A stretch of DNA of 64,000 bases, from positions 186,001-250,000 of the forward strand of contig CAZQNQ010000006.1 of the NCBI GenBank assembly GCA_964594985.1, read 5' to 3'. The notes under the pieces were generated by a model, which was given only the letters and a program-made list of their open reading frames with translations, was not told where the DNA came from and did no database searches. Of the stretch, positions 32,693-42,912 are shown piece after piece. Position 1 is the stretch's first letter. Each line of letters starts with the position of its first letter. Origin of the DNA: JADLHS01 sp964594985 (GTDB lineage: Bacteria > Verrucomicrobiota > Verrucomicrobiia > Limisphaerales > JADLHS01). A program made the position numbers and the translations under genes.

Positions 32693-34774
32693 ATGCATCT
32701 GTTGCTTCGTATTCTGACTTGCTTGAGTCTGCTGTGTCCCGGGTTTGCGCTGGCGGGTGTTGTCGTCACGCAAAATGTTTCGCCTGGAGCCACGAGCTGG
32801 CCGGGGAGTCCCATCATTCAAACCGTGACGAATCCTGCCGTTCAAGCCACCGTCGGCGAGAGTTTCAACGCGGTCGGGGGCTGCACGAATTATGGCCAGA
32901 CCTTCACCATCACCACGACAAACTACATATTGGAGCGCATCAGTGTTTATGCGGGCGGCGGCACGGGCACTGGTGCGGGCACAAACCTCACGCTGCGCTT
33001 GTTTGATCTGGGAACTCAGATCGCGCCAAACCCTTCGCCGTACACGCCCGGCACAGATTTGTTCAATGGTGGCAACGGACTCTCCATTACTTACGTGTCA
33101 CAGACGGCTGGCGTGTTGCAATTCGATTTTACCGGCAGCGATCAGGTGACACTGACCAATGGCCGTATGTATGCGTTTGAAATCAACGGCGCGCTGAACT
33201 CGGCGCCGCTCTTGTGGCATCGCACCATCAGCGACACCTACACCGGCGGCGCGGCTTGCCGCAACCGTTCCTGGATCAACGGCAACAATGCCCGCGAATT
33301 TGCCCTCGCCGTCTATGGCGCAGTCGTTGCCAGCACCAACAGCAATACCAACACCTTTTCCGGGCCGAAGGGAATTGTCTTTCACGCGTTCACCGCACCG
33401 AGCAACGGCATCAATCAAGATGGCGCGAATCCGGCGGCGGGGCTTGCCTTGGCGAACGGGGTTCTCTGCGGCACAACGCTGGCGGGCGGCGCGCAGGGTG
33501 CGGGCACGGCGTTTTACCTGAGCGCGAACGGTTCGAACTTCGTGGCCTTCCGTTCGTTTGCCGTCGCGCCGGACGCAAGCAATCCGCAAGGAGAGTTCTC
33601 GGTTTCCGGATCTGGATTCTTTGGAACAAGCTTCGCGGGCGGCGATAATGGCGCGGGCACGGTTTTCATTGGTCAAACAAACGGCAGCGTTTCTTTGCTG
33701 CGCAATTTCACAACCGTCAACGCGGATAATGCGACGAATTCCGGCGGTGCGAGTCCGGGCGCGCTGCTGGCGTTGGCGGGCAGCACTGTTTACGGAACGA
33801 CCACCGCCGGCGGCGCGGCGGCCAACGGCACGATCTTCGCGCTGACCACCAATGGCGCGACGTTCTCCGTGCTGCGCAACTTCAGTGCGCTTGATTCCCA
33901 GACCGGCACGAATGCGGACGGCGCGACTCCTTGGGGCGGTGTGATTTTGTCTGGCGACAAACTTTACGGCACTGCTTCCGCTGGCGGCGCGGGAGGAAGT
34001 GGCGTCGTGTTTTCCATCGGCACGAACGGTGCGGGTTTCACCACGCTTTACAGCTTTTCGGCAATGAATGCACTCACCGCCACAAACCCCGACGGCGCGA
34101 TTCCTTGCGGCGGGCTGGTATTGTCGAACGGCACGCTCCATGGAACGACCTTCGCGGGCGGCAGCGGCGGGCGTGGCACGCTCTTTTCTTTGCAAACCAA
34201 CGGCAGCGGCTTCACCGTGCGGCACCACTTCGCCGCGCCCGGCTCCGTTACTCGCACTAACACCGGCGGCGCGTCGCCCAGTGCGGGGTTGATTCTTTCG
34301 GGCAATGTTCTTTACGGCACGGCTTCCGCCGGGGGCACGGGTGCGGCGGGAACGGTATTCTCATGGGATCTCAGTAGTGCGCGGTTCAGCACGCTGTACA
34401 ATTTCACGGTGCTTGGAAGCCACGGCACAAATATTGACGGCGCCTTCCCGGTCGCGCCCGTGATGCGCCTGGGAAATTTTCTTTATGGCACGACCTTCAG
34501 CGGCGGGCCGGGATCGGTGGGCACGGTGTTCAGCATTCCGCTGCCTGTTCCTCCCGCAGTCATTACGAACATCTTCAACAATGCCAACGGCAGCGTGACG
34601 CTTTATTTTCTCGGATCGCCGAGCTCCACGAATGTGATTCAGACGACAACAAACCTGGCGCTGCCCGGGACCTGGCAAAACGTGTCCACGAATGTCGCCG
34701 ATGGGAACGGGGCGTGGCAATTCACGGACAGCAACAACAACACGGACCGTTTTTATCGTTCTTATGCCCGCTGA
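32693..34774 (+). CDS. Secreted GloVer tandem-repeat protein with GH30-type N-terminal domain
   Basis: 693 residues from the ATG at 32693, 7 bases after the esterase stop, with a signal peptide MHLLLRILTCLSLLCPGFALA. Residues about 25-215 nearly copy the N-terminal domain of the GH30 protein, including 109 identical nucleotides. Residues about 230-610 hold six to seven ~58-residue repeats of the 'choice-of-anchor GloVer' type, with recurring LYGTTFAGG / YGTASAGGAGGSGVVFSIGT and DGA-P-GGL-LS-G strands that probably form a propeller. The end is the shared tail (SVTLYFLGSPSSTNVIQTTT ... RFYRSYAR). No enzyme motif is present. A surface-displayed glycan-binding scaffold is a reasonable guess. Confidence 0.82.
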   Translation: MHLLLRILTCLSLLCPGFALAGVVVTQNVSPGATSWPGSPIIQTVTNPAVQATVGESFNAVGGCTNYGQTFTITTTNYILERISVYAGGGTGTGAGTNLTLRLFDLGTQIAPNPSPYTPGTDLFNGGNGLSITYVSQTAGVLQFDFTGSDQVTLTNGRMYAFEINGALNSAPLLWHRTISDTYTGGAACRNRSWINGNNAREFALAVYGAVVASTNSNTNTFSGPKGIVFHAFTAPSNGINQDGANPAAGLALANGVLCGTTLAGGAQGAGTAFYLSANGSNFVAFRSFAVAPDASNPQGEFSVSGSGFFGTSFAGGDNGAGTVFIGQTNGSVSLLRNFTTVNADNATNSGGASPGALLALAGSTVYGTTTAGGAAANGTIFALTTNGATFSVLRNFSALDSQTGTNADGATPWGGVILSGDKLYGTASAGGAGGSGVVFSIGTNGAGFTTLYSFSAMNALTATNPDGAIPCGGLVLSNGTLHGTTFAGGSGGRGTLFSLQTNGSGFTVRHHFAAPGSVTRTNTGGASPSAGLILSGNVLYGTASAGGTGAAGTVFSWDLSSARFSTLYNFTVLGSHGTNIDGAFPVAPVMRLGNFLYGTTFSGGPGSVGTVFSIPLPVPPAVITNIFNNANGSVTLYFLGSPSSTNVIQTTTNLALPGTWQNVSTNVADGNGAWQFTDSNNNTDRFYRSYAR

Positions 34775-36359
34775 AAATTTCATCGAGCGGTCGGGGGCGG
34801 GGAAAGGCAAATCGAACTTCCTTCCATTGCTTGTCCTTGCGTGGCTCGTTGCAGTGTTGTCCGCTCGGGCTGAAGCCCGTAATCCGGTGGTCCATGCCGA
34901 CGTGCCGGACATCGCGATGATTCGCGTGGGCGACACCTACTATATGAGCAGCACCACCATGCACATGAGTCCGGGGTTGCCCATCATGAAGTCCAAGGAT
35001 TTGGTGAACTGGGAACTTGTCAGCTACGCCTACGATACTCTCGATGAGGTTGACGAGTTGCATCTCAATAACGGGAAGAGCAGTTACGGGAAAGGTTCGT
35101 GGGCCAGCAGCATCCGCTATCACAAAGGCACGTTCTACCTGACGACGTTTGCGCAGACCACCGGCAAGACTTACATCTACACGACCAAGAACATCGAGAA
35201 AGGTCCATGGAAAGTGGACGGCTTCAAACCCGCCTTTCACGATCATTCATTGTTCTTCGACGATGATGGCCGCGTTTACATGCTCCACGGCGCTGGCAAT
35301 CTTCGGTTGGTCGAGTTAAATGAGCAGGTCACTGCCGTGCTGCCCGGAGGTTTTGATCAGGTGGTTGTCACCAACGCCAGCGCCGTGGCGGGGACCAACA
35401 TCATGCTCAGCGCGGAGGGTTCGCAGTTGCTGAAGCACAACGGCAAGTATTATGTGTTCAATATCGTCTGGCCGCGTGGAGGCATGCGCATGGTGCTGGT
35501 GCATCGCGCGGATAAAATCACCGGGCCGTATGAAGGACGCGTGGCGTTGCAGGACAAAGGCGTGGCGCAGGGCAGCTTGATTGATACGCCGACCGGCGAG
35601 TGGTTCGCGTATTTGTTCCGCGATTCCGGCGCGGTCGGACGCATTCCCTATCTCGTGCCGGTCAGGTGGCAGGATGACTGGCCGGTACTCGGCGTGGCCG
35701 GCAAAGTGCCCGACGAGTTGAATCTCCCGCCCAGCAACGGCCTGATGCCGGGGATTGTGGCTTCGGATGAATTTGATCGGTTGCCCGGCGCTCCCGCACT
35801 GCCGCTCGTTTGGCAGTGGAATCACAATCCTGACAACAAACTCTGGTCAGTGACGCAGCGGCCCGGCTTTTTGCGGCTCACCACCGGGCGCGTTGATGTT
35901 GATTTTCTCTCCGCCCGGAACACGCTCACGCAGCGAACGTTTGGCCCCGAATGCTCGGGGGCGACCGCCATTGACCTCGCCAATATGAGGGACGGCGACT
36001 TCGCGGGCCTCGCACTGTTGCAGAAAAATTACGGCCTGGTCGGGGTGAGGCGGGATGGTGGCGCCGACTTCGTTGTGATGATTGTCACCAAGTCCGGCTC
36101 ACCCGTCGAGGTGGAGAAAATTCTGCTGTCTCAGAAAACCGTCCATCTGAAGGCGGCGTGTGATTTCGAGCATCGTGCGGACACGGCGCAATTTTTCTAC
36201 AGCCTGGACGGCAAATCGTGGACTGTGATCGGCGAGCCATTGAAGATGGCCTACACGCTGCCGCACTTCATGGGTTATCGTTTCGGGTTGTTCAATTTTG
36301 CGACCAAAGCCCCAGGCGGTTTTACGGACTTCGACTATTTCCGCGCGAGCGAACATTGA
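34764..36359 (+). CDS. Secreted GH43 glycoside hydrolase (beta-xylosidase/arabinofuranosidase type)
   Basis: 531 residues. The ATG at 34764 overlaps the GloVer gene by 11 bases and precedes a signal peptide (LPLLVLAWLVAVLSARAEA). The five-bladed GH43 propeller has the base Asp in HADVPDIAMIRVGDTYYMSS, SKDLVNWELVSYAYDTLDE, WASSIRYHKGTFYLTTFAQT, the acidic HDHSLFFDDDGRVYMLHGAG and the general-acid Glu in LSAEGSQLLKHNGKYY. The C-terminal ~200 residues (FDRLPGAPALPLVWQWNHNP ... GGFTDFDYFRASEH) are the beta-sandwich common in GH43 subfamilies 10-12. Together with GH30 it would release xylose or arabinose from oligosaccharides. The overlap suggests coupling to the GloVer gene. Confidence 0.9.
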   Translation: MPAENFIERSGAGKGKSNFLPLLVLAWLVAVLSARAEARNPVVHADVPDIAMIRVGDTYYMSSTTMHMSPGLPIMKSKDLVNWELVSYAYDTLDEVDELHLNNGKSSYGKGSWASSIRYHKGTFYLTTFAQTTGKTYIYTTKNIEKGPWKVDGFKPAFHDHSLFFDDDGRVYMLHGAGNLRLVELNEQVTAVLPGGFDQVVVTNASAVAGTNIMLSAEGSQLLKHNGKYYVFNIVWPRGGMRMVLVHRADKITGPYEGRVALQDKGVAQGSLIDTPTGEWFAYLFRDSGAVGRIPYLVPVRWQDDWPVLGVAGKVPDELNLPPSNGLMPGIVASDEFDRLPGAPALPLVWQWNHNPDNKLWSVTQRPGFLRLTTGRVDVDFLSARNTLTQRTFGPECSGATAIDLANMRDGDFAGLALLQKNYGLVGVRRDGGADFVVMIVTKSGSPVEVEKILLSQKTVHLKAACDFEHRADTAQFFYSLDGKSWTVIGEPLKMAYTLPHFMGYRFGLFNFATKAPGGFTDFDYFRASEH

Positions 36360-36388
36360 GTGATTTGAATAAACCCGTGACCTTTCAA

Positions 36389-37708
36389 ATGCAAAAGCCC
36401 TTAACTCGAGATCATCAAGACGCCCTGGCCAAGATGAAATCACGCAAAATCACTTCTCACCAACAGGCAGCATCTTGCCGCGCTTTCTTTTGGTCGCTTG
36501 TTGTGACACTCATCGCGCTGGCTTGTGCGGCGCAGAGGTCTTTTGCCGCCGCGGGTCACTGGGTTACCACCTGGGGGACCGCGCCGCAACTCACTGAGCC
36601 GGGAAACCTGCCGCCCGCGCCGCTGGCCAATGGCACGCTGCGCCAGTTTGTTCGCACCAGCATAGGCGGAAAGCATCTCCGCGTCCGCTTCTCCAATAAT
36701 TATGGCACCGACTCCGTGGTGATCAATTCAGCGCAGATTGCGTTGGCCTCCGCCAGTGCCAGTGGCGGCCATGGCGACATCTACACCGCCACAGACAGGG
36801 GGCTCACCTTTCGCGGCGCTCCCGGCGTCGTCATTCCGCGCGGCGCAGCGGTGTTCTCCGATCCGCTCGCATTTGATTTGCTGCCGCTTACTAACGTCGC
36901 CATCAGCATTTATTTTGGCGATGTCTCCGCCACGACCATCAACGGCCATCCCGGTTCGCGCACCACGTCCTTCATCCAATCAGGCAATGCGATCTCTGCG
37001 GCGAGTCTGCCATCCGCGAGCAAAACCAAGCATTGGTATATCATCACCGGCCTCGAAGTGCTGGCCGATAGTTCGAGCAAGACCATCGCGGTGCTGGGCG
37101 ATTCCATCACCGACGGCCGTGGTTCGACTGACGACGGCAACAATCGCTGGCCGGATATTCTCGCCCAGCGGCTGGTTGCCAATGCGCCGACCGCAGGCGT
37201 CGGGGTGGCCAACATGGGCATCGGCGGTAACGCCATCTTCGGCGGACTCGGACCGGCGGCGGTGAACCGCTTTGATCGCGACGTGTTGAATCAGAACGGC
37301 GCGCGTTACCTGATTGTATTCGAGGGCGTCAACGACATCGGCGGCGTGAGCGACGCCAACGCGCCGGCGCTGACGACGAACCTCATCAACGCCTACACGC
37401 AGTTTGCCAATAAGGCCAAGGCGCGCGGCCTGCGTGCCTATGGTGCGACCATCACACCCTTCGGGGGCAACGGCTATTACACAACCGCGCGCGAAGCCAC
37501 GCGGCAGACCGTGAACGCGTGGTTTCGCACCAACACCGTTTTCGATGGCGTGATAGATTTCGACGCTGCGGTGCGCGATCCGGTGACGCTGACAAATTTT
37601 CAAGCGGCGTTCTATCCCGGCGTGAATGCCAACGATTGGTTGCACATGAACCCGCTCGGTTACAAAGCGATGGCCGATGCGATTGATCTGAACCTGTTCA
37701 CTCCGTAG
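36389..37708 (+). CDS. Secreted SGNH/GDSL hydrolase (carbohydrate-esterase-like)
   Basis: 439 residues from the ATG at 36389; a second ATG at 36434 would leave a more standard signal peptide (FFWSLVVTLIALACAAQRSF). After HWVTTWGTAPQL comes an N-terminal jelly-roll (about 60-215: LRQFVRTSIGGKHLRVRFSN). The SGNH core follows: block I IAVLGDSITDGRG, block II Gly in NMGIGGNAIFG, block III VFEGVNDIGG and block V NDWLHMNPLGYKAMADAIDL with the catalytic Asp/His. The family often deacetylates plant polysaccharides. It is placed between GH43 and GH2 in the same run with gaps of ~30 and 21 bases, so it is probably an esterase of the xylan operon. Confidence 0.87.
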   Translation: MQKPLTRDHQDALAKMKSRKITSHQQAASCRAFFWSLVVTLIALACAAQRSFAAAGHWVTTWGTAPQLTEPGNLPPAPLANGTLRQFVRTSIGGKHLRVRFSNNYGTDSVVINSAQIALASASASGGHGDIYTATDRGLTFRGAPGVVIPRGAAVFSDPLAFDLLPLTNVAISIYFGDVSATTINGHPGSRTTSFIQSGNAISAASLPSASKTKHWYIITGLEVLADSSSKTIAVLGDSITDGRGSTDDGNNRWPDILAQRLVANAPTAGVGVANMGIGGNAIFGGLGPAAVNRFDRDVLNQNGARYLIVFEGVNDIGGVSDANAPALTTNLINAYTQFANKAKARGLRAYGATITPFGGNGYYTTAREATRQTVNAWFRTNTVFDGVIDFDAAVRDPVTLTNFQAAFYPGVNANDWLHMNPLGYKAMADAIDLNLFTP

Positions 37709-37729
37709 GCGGTGATACAACAATCACTC

Positions 37730-40453
37730 ATGAGCCGAATCAGCCTGCTCCTCGTTTTTATTGCCGGCGCCGGATTTGCGTTGGCCGCCGACTCGCCGCG
37801 TGAGCGCAGCTCTATCAATGACAACTGGCGTTTCACCAAGGGCGATCCTGACGGAGATTCCACGGGCTTGATCTACGACGTTCGTCCCGACGTGAAAGAC
37901 CGCCGTGATGGCCAGGCGGCCGACAGTCAACCGACCGAAGCGGAACAAATCGCGGCGCCCAACCGGGTCGTGCTCAAACCGTGGATTCTGCCGACGGCAA
38001 ACGATTTCATCAAAGACCCCGCCAGCCATCATGCCCGCCCTGCGGGCAATCCGCCGCGCGACATTTCGTTCACGCGAGCTGATTTCGATGACGGTTCATG
38101 GCGGCAATTAAACCTGCCGCACGATTGGGCGATCGAAGGCCCGTTCAACGTCAACCGCGCGGACGGTGTGGGAGGCGGTATGGGCCGATTGCCCAGTCCG
38201 GGCATCGGTTGGTATCGCAAGAAGCTCGACATCCCGGCGAGTGATGTGGGCAAATCCATCTTCCTCGATGTGGACGGCGCGATGTCTTACGCGATGGTCT
38301 GGCTCAACGGCCGACTTGCCGGCGGTTGGCCGTATGGTTACGCGTCGTGGCGTCTTGACCTCACGCCGTACATCGTGCCGGGCGGCGAAAACCAACTCGC
38401 GATCCGCTTGGACAATCCGCCGGACTCGGCGCGCTGGTATCCCGGTGGCGGAATCTATCGCAACGTCTGGCTCACCAAGGCCCAACCCATCCACGTCGGC
38501 CAGTGGGGCACGTATTTGACGACACCCGAGGTGTCGCAGAACCAAGCCACGGTGGATCTGCAAGTGACGGTGGATAATGATTCCAAGGAAACCGCGAATG
38601 TCAGCGTGGCAACGGAAGTTTTTGCGCTCGCTGCCAATGGCGAACAAACCCGCCGAGTTGTGGCGAAGATTGCGCCGGCAAGTCTGCAAATCGCAGCGGG
38701 TGAGAGCGCCGTCGCTGCCGGAAGAACCATCGTGACCAAGCCGAAGCTCTGGGGGCCGCCGCCGAGGCAGCAGCCGAATCGTTACGTCGCCATCACCACG
38801 ATTTCAAAAGGTAACCAGGTGGTGGATCGCTACGAAACGCGCTTTGGAATTCGCGAGGTGCGCCTTGATCCCAATCAGGGAGTTTTGGTCAACGGCGAGC
38901 ACATTCGCATCCAAGGCGTCAATCAACATCACGATCTTGGCGCACTGGGCGCGGTCTTCAACGCACGTGCCGCGCAACGCCAACTTGAGATTCTGCGCGA
39001 GATGGGCTGCAACGCCATCCGCATGAGCCACAATCCTCCCGCTTCGGAGTTGCTGGAGCTGTGCGACGCGATGGGCTTCCTCGTGGTGGATGAAATCTTT
39101 GACTGTTGGGAACGCAAAAAGACGCCGCTGGATTTCTCCCTCATCTTTCCGGAATGGTCTGAACCTGACTTGCGGGCGTTGCTGCGGCGGGACCGGAATC
39201 ATCCCGCAGTTTTCTTGTGGAGCATTGGCAACGAAGTCGGCGAGCAATACACCGGCGCTGAAGGCGCCGCAGTGGCGCAGCGGTTGCAGGACATCGCGAA
39301 GGAAGAAGACCCGCCGCGCGCCACCACCACCGCGATGAATTGGGCCAAACCCGACATGCCGCTGCCGGCCGTTGTGGACGTCATCAGCCTCAATTACCAA
39401 GGCGAGGGCATCCGCCAGGAGCCGGAATTTGAGGGCACTGATCGCATTCGCACTCCGCCCCAGTATCCCGCCTTTCACGCGAAGTTTCCCGACAAGGTCA
39501 TCTTGGGCAGTGAGACGGCGTCCGCGTTCAGCAGCCGGGGCGTTTATCTGTTTCCGGTTTCGCCGCTGATCAGCGCGCCCGTGCGCGACGGTCGTGGCGG
39601 TGATTCACAGATTCATCAGGTGAGCGCCTACGAACTCCATGCCGTGGACTTCGGCGCGACGGCGGACAAGGTCTTCGTTTCACTTGCCCGGCATCCATAT
39701 GTCGCGGGAGAATTCGTGTGGACCGGCTGGGACTACCTCGGCGAGCCCACGCCCTACTATTCCTCCCGCAGTTCGTACTGTGGAATCATTGATCTGGCTG
39801 GGTTTAAGAAAGACCGGTTCTATCTTTATCAAGCTCACTGGCGGCCCGATTTTCCGATGGCGCACATTTTGCCGCACTGGAACTGGCCGGAGCGGGAAGG
39901 GCAGGTGACGCCGGTCCACGTCTTCGCGTCCGGCGACGAAGGCGAGTTGTTTCTCAACGGCAGATCACTGGGCCGAAAAAAGAAAGGGCAATACGAATAT
40001 CGCTTCCGTTGGGATGATGTGATTTACAAGCCCGGCACGCTCAAAGTTGTCACTTACAAGAACGGTGCGAAGTGGGCTGCGGCTGAAATGAAGACTGCCG
40101 GAAAGTCCACCCAGTTGGAACTTGAGCCGGACCGGAATGAAATCCGCGCCGACGGTCTCGACTTGTCTTTCGTAACTTTGACGGTGCAGGACAAGGCGGG
40201 CTTGATGTCGCCGCGCGCCACCAACCAGATTCATTTTGAAATCGAAGGTCCGGGCGAAATTGTCGCCACGGACAACGGTGATCCGACAAGCTTCGAGCCG
40301 TTTCAATCGCCCGACCGCAAGGCGTTCAACGGACTTTGCCTTGTGATCGTCCGTGGCAAAGCCGGGCAAGCGGGCCGGATCAAACTTACAGCGAAGGCTG
40401 AGGGTTTGAAGACCGGGACGACTTCAATCATTACGACCTCGAAAGCTCAGTGA
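37730..40453 (+). CDS. Secreted GH2 glycoside hydrolase (beta-galactosidase-like)
   Basis: 907 residues from the ATG at 37730, with a signal peptide ending FALAADS. Order of domains: GH2 sugar-binding jelly roll (about 90-270: RQLNLPHDWAIEGPFNVNRA, WYRKKLDIPASDVGKSIFLD), Ig-like domain (about 275-370), catalytic TIM barrel (375-690) with acid/base Glu502 in WSIGNEVGEQ and nucleophile Glu595 in ILGSETASAFSS. A C-terminal DUF4982-like and Ig-like part follows (EGELFLNGRSLGRKKKGQYE ... DGLDLSFVTLTVQDKAGLMS). Substrate could be a beta-galactoside or a beta-xyloside/glucuronide decoration. The 3' end from 39886 is duplicated downstream. It ends 16 bases from the convergent dehydratase stop. Confidence 0.9.
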   Translation: MSRISLLLVFIAGAGFALAADSPRERSSINDNWRFTKGDPDGDSTGLIYDVRPDVKDRRDGQAADSQPTEAEQIAAPNRVVLKPWILPTANDFIKDPASHHARPAGNPPRDISFTRADFDDGSWRQLNLPHDWAIEGPFNVNRADGVGGGMGRLPSPGIGWYRKKLDIPASDVGKSIFLDVDGAMSYAMVWLNGRLAGGWPYGYASWRLDLTPYIVPGGENQLAIRLDNPPDSARWYPGGGIYRNVWLTKAQPIHVGQWGTYLTTPEVSQNQATVDLQVTVDNDSKETANVSVATEVFALAANGEQTRRVVAKIAPASLQIAAGESAVAAGRTIVTKPKLWGPPPRQQPNRYVAITTISKGNQVVDRYETRFGIREVRLDPNQGVLVNGEHIRIQGVNQHHDLGALGAVFNARAAQRQLEILREMGCNAIRMSHNPPASELLELCDAMGFLVVDEIFDCWERKKTPLDFSLIFPEWSEPDLRALLRRDRNHPAVFLWSIGNEVGEQYTGAEGAAVAQRLQDIAKEEDPPRATTTAMNWAKPDMPLPAVVDVISLNYQGEGIRQEPEFEGTDRIRTPPQYPAFHAKFPDKVILGSETASAFSSRGVYLFPVSPLISAPVRDGRGGDSQIHQVSAYELHAVDFGATADKVFVSLARHPYVAGEFVWTGWDYLGEPTPYYSSRSSYCGIIDLAGFKKDRFYLYQAHWRPDFPMAHILPHWNWPEREGQVTPVHVFASGDEGELFLNGRSLGRKKKGQYEYRFRWDDVIYKPGTLKVVTYKNGAKWAAAEMKTAGKSTQLELEPDRNEIRADGLDLSFVTLTVQDKAGLMSPRATNQIHFEIEGPGEIVATDNGDPTSFEPFQSPDRKAFNGLCLVIVRGKAGQAGRIKLTAKAEGLKTGTTSIITTSKAQ

Positions 40454-40469
40454 GCAACTCAGCTAACAC

Positions 40470-42336
40470 TTATTGAATCATGCGGGCGCGACCGGCTTCA
40501 AGTAATTCCGTGATGTGCGCCGTATCATAGACGCAGCCCGCCCACGTGCCGCCGCTGGCCAGTTGCAGCGCCGCCCAAAGCTTGGTGTCCGCGGGGAGCG
40601 CCGGATGGGGAGCTAAATCTTTTCGCATCGTGCGTTGCGATAAAACCCTCATTCCTTCCTCCGGTGTGAAACGCATTTCACCTTCGCCAACCAGATCAAC
40701 ATTTCCTGCGCCGCGATTCCGATCAATCACGATGCGGATGATGTCGCCGTCCTGCAGTTTTCCAATCGGTCCGCCGGCCAAGCCTTCCGGCCCGATGTGG
40801 CCGAGACACGCGCCGGTGGAAAGACCGGAGAACCGTGCGTCGGTCAGCAGGGCGACCTGTTTGCCGAACGGCAGATGCTTCAACGCGCCGGTGAGTTGAT
40901 ATGTTTCCTCCATGCCCGTACCCAGCGGTCCGACGCCGGCCAGCACCAGCACGTCGCCGGCTTGGATGCGCCCCTCCTTGATGGCGGCCATCGCCGACTT
41001 CTCGCTCACGAACACCCGCGCCGGACCTTCCTTGCGATACACGCCGTCGGCCTCCACCACCGCCGGATCAATCGCCGTAGCCTTCACCACTGAACCTTCC
41101 GGCGCCAGATTGCCGCGGGGAAAAACCAGCGTGCCGGTCAAGCCGCGTTCGCGGGCCTGGTCCGGTGGAAAAATCACTTCATCCGCATCCACCCCGTCCA
41201 GTTGGCGCAACAACTCGCGGAAACGTTTTCGTCGTTCGGACTTCTCCCACCAATCCAGATTTTCGCTCAAAGTTTTTCCCGTGACGGTGAGCACATCAGT
41301 GTTGAGCAGGCCGAGTCGGCGCAGGTGCAGCATCACCTCCGGCACCCCTCCGGCCAGGAACACGCGCACGGTGGGATGATAAATCGGGCCATTCGGCAAC
41401 ACGCTCACCAGGCGCGGCACACGGCGATTGACGGAAATCCAATCCTCCACGGTCGGGCGTTTCAATCCGGCGGCGTGGGCGATGGCGGGAATGTGGAGCA
41501 ACAGGTTCGTCGAGCCACCGAACGCCGCGTGTAGCACCATCGCGTTCTCGATGCTGGCGGGCGTCAGGATATCGCGCATCTTCAGCTTGCGTTCAGCGAG
41601 ATGATGCAACGCCCGGGCCGAGCGACGTGCCATATCCAACCACACCGGTTGTCCTGACGGCGCGAGGGCCGAGTGCGGCAGTGAAAGCCCGAGCGCCTCG
41701 CTGACGACCTGCGCGGTCGCCGCCGTGCCGAGAAACTGACAACCGCCGCCCGGCGAACCACACGCGCGGCAGCCGAGCTCTGCGGCTTCCGGCAACGAAA
41801 CCAATCCGTGTGCATAGCGGGCACCCAGGGTTTGCACCGTGCCGGCGTCTTCCGCGCCGGTCGCGGGCAATGTCACCCCGCCGGGCACGACGACGCAGGG
41901 CAAGTCAGGTAATCCCGCAACGGCCATCAGCATCGCCGGCAGTCCTTTGTCACACGTTGCGATGCCGAGCACGCCCGAACGTTGGGGCAGTGAGCGCGCC
42001 AGGCGCCGGAAGATCACCGCCGCATCGTTGCGATAGGGCAGACTGTCGAACATGCCGGTCGTTCCCTGTGTGCGGCCGTCACACGGATCGGAGCAGAAAC
42101 CGGCGAACGGAATGGATTTCAATTCCCGAAATGTCTCCGCCGCCGCCTGCGCGAGCAGCCCGATTTCCCAATGGCCGGTGTGATAGCCGAGCGCGATCGG
42201 TTTGCCATCGGGGGCGCGGAGTCCGCCTTGCGTGCTGAGGATGAGAAATTGTTTGCGCCCGACCTCGGCGGGATTCCAACCCATGCCGGCATTTTGCGTC
42301 ATGCCGAAGAGATCGCCGCTCGGGCTGTGCCGGAGC
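40470..42336 (-). pseudogene. 5'-truncated duplicate of the YjhG-type dehydratase
   Basis: Identical to the intact dehydratase at 42913-44883 from residue 37 (HSPSGDLFGMTQNAGMGWNP) to the end, but its first 36 residues and its promoter side are replaced by reversed GH2 sequence at the duplication join. A chance Met at 42362 gives a 630-codon frame starting MDRRHLPFPL, which is GH2 antisense. It keeps all Fe-S and active-site segments but lacks the native start, so it is probably not expressed properly. Confidence 0.85.
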
Positions 42337-42896
42337 GGGAAGGGCAGGTGACGCCGGTCCACGTCTTCGCGTCCGGCGACGAAGGCGAGTTGTTTCTCAA
42401 CGGCAGATCACTGGGCCGAAAAAAGAAAGGGCAATACGAATATCGCTTCCGTTGGGATGATGTGATTTACAAGCCCGGCACGCTCAAAGTTGTCACTTAC
42501 AAGAACGGTGCGAAGTGGGCTGCGGCTGAAATGAAGACTGCCGGAAAGTCCACCCAGTTGGAACTTGAGCCGGACCGGAATGAAATCCGCGCCGACGGTC
42601 TCGACTTGTCTTTCGTAACTTTGACGGTGCAGGACAAGGCGGGCTTGATGTCGCCGCGCGCCACCAACCAGATTCATTTTGAAATCGAAGGTCCGGGCGA
42701 AATTGTCGCCACGGACAACGGTGATCCGACAAGCTTCGAGCCGTTTCAATCGCCCGACCGCAAGGCGTTCAACGGACTTTGCCTTGTGATCGTCCGTGGC
42801 AAAGCCGGGCAAGCGGGCCGGATCAAACTTACAGCGAAGGCTGAGGGTTTGAAGACCGGGACGACTTCAATCATTACGACCTCGAAAGCTCAGTGA
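42329..42896 (+). pseudogene. C-terminal GH2 fragment from the tandem duplication
   Basis: The last ~188 codons of the GH2 gene (from PEREGQVTPVHVFASGDEGE to the stop), without the catalytic barrel, fused at 42329 to antisense dehydratase DNA. A longer in-frame opening upstream (from 42171) is an accident of the join and not a gene. Confidence 0.88.
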
Positions 42897-42912
42897 GCAA
42901 CTCAGCTAACAC

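Noticed and set aside
42171..42896. In-frame fusion of unknown N-terminus with GH2 C-terminus
   Set aside because: Its first part is antisense dehydratase DNA joined to the GH2 tail by the tandem duplication, so it is not a real gene.
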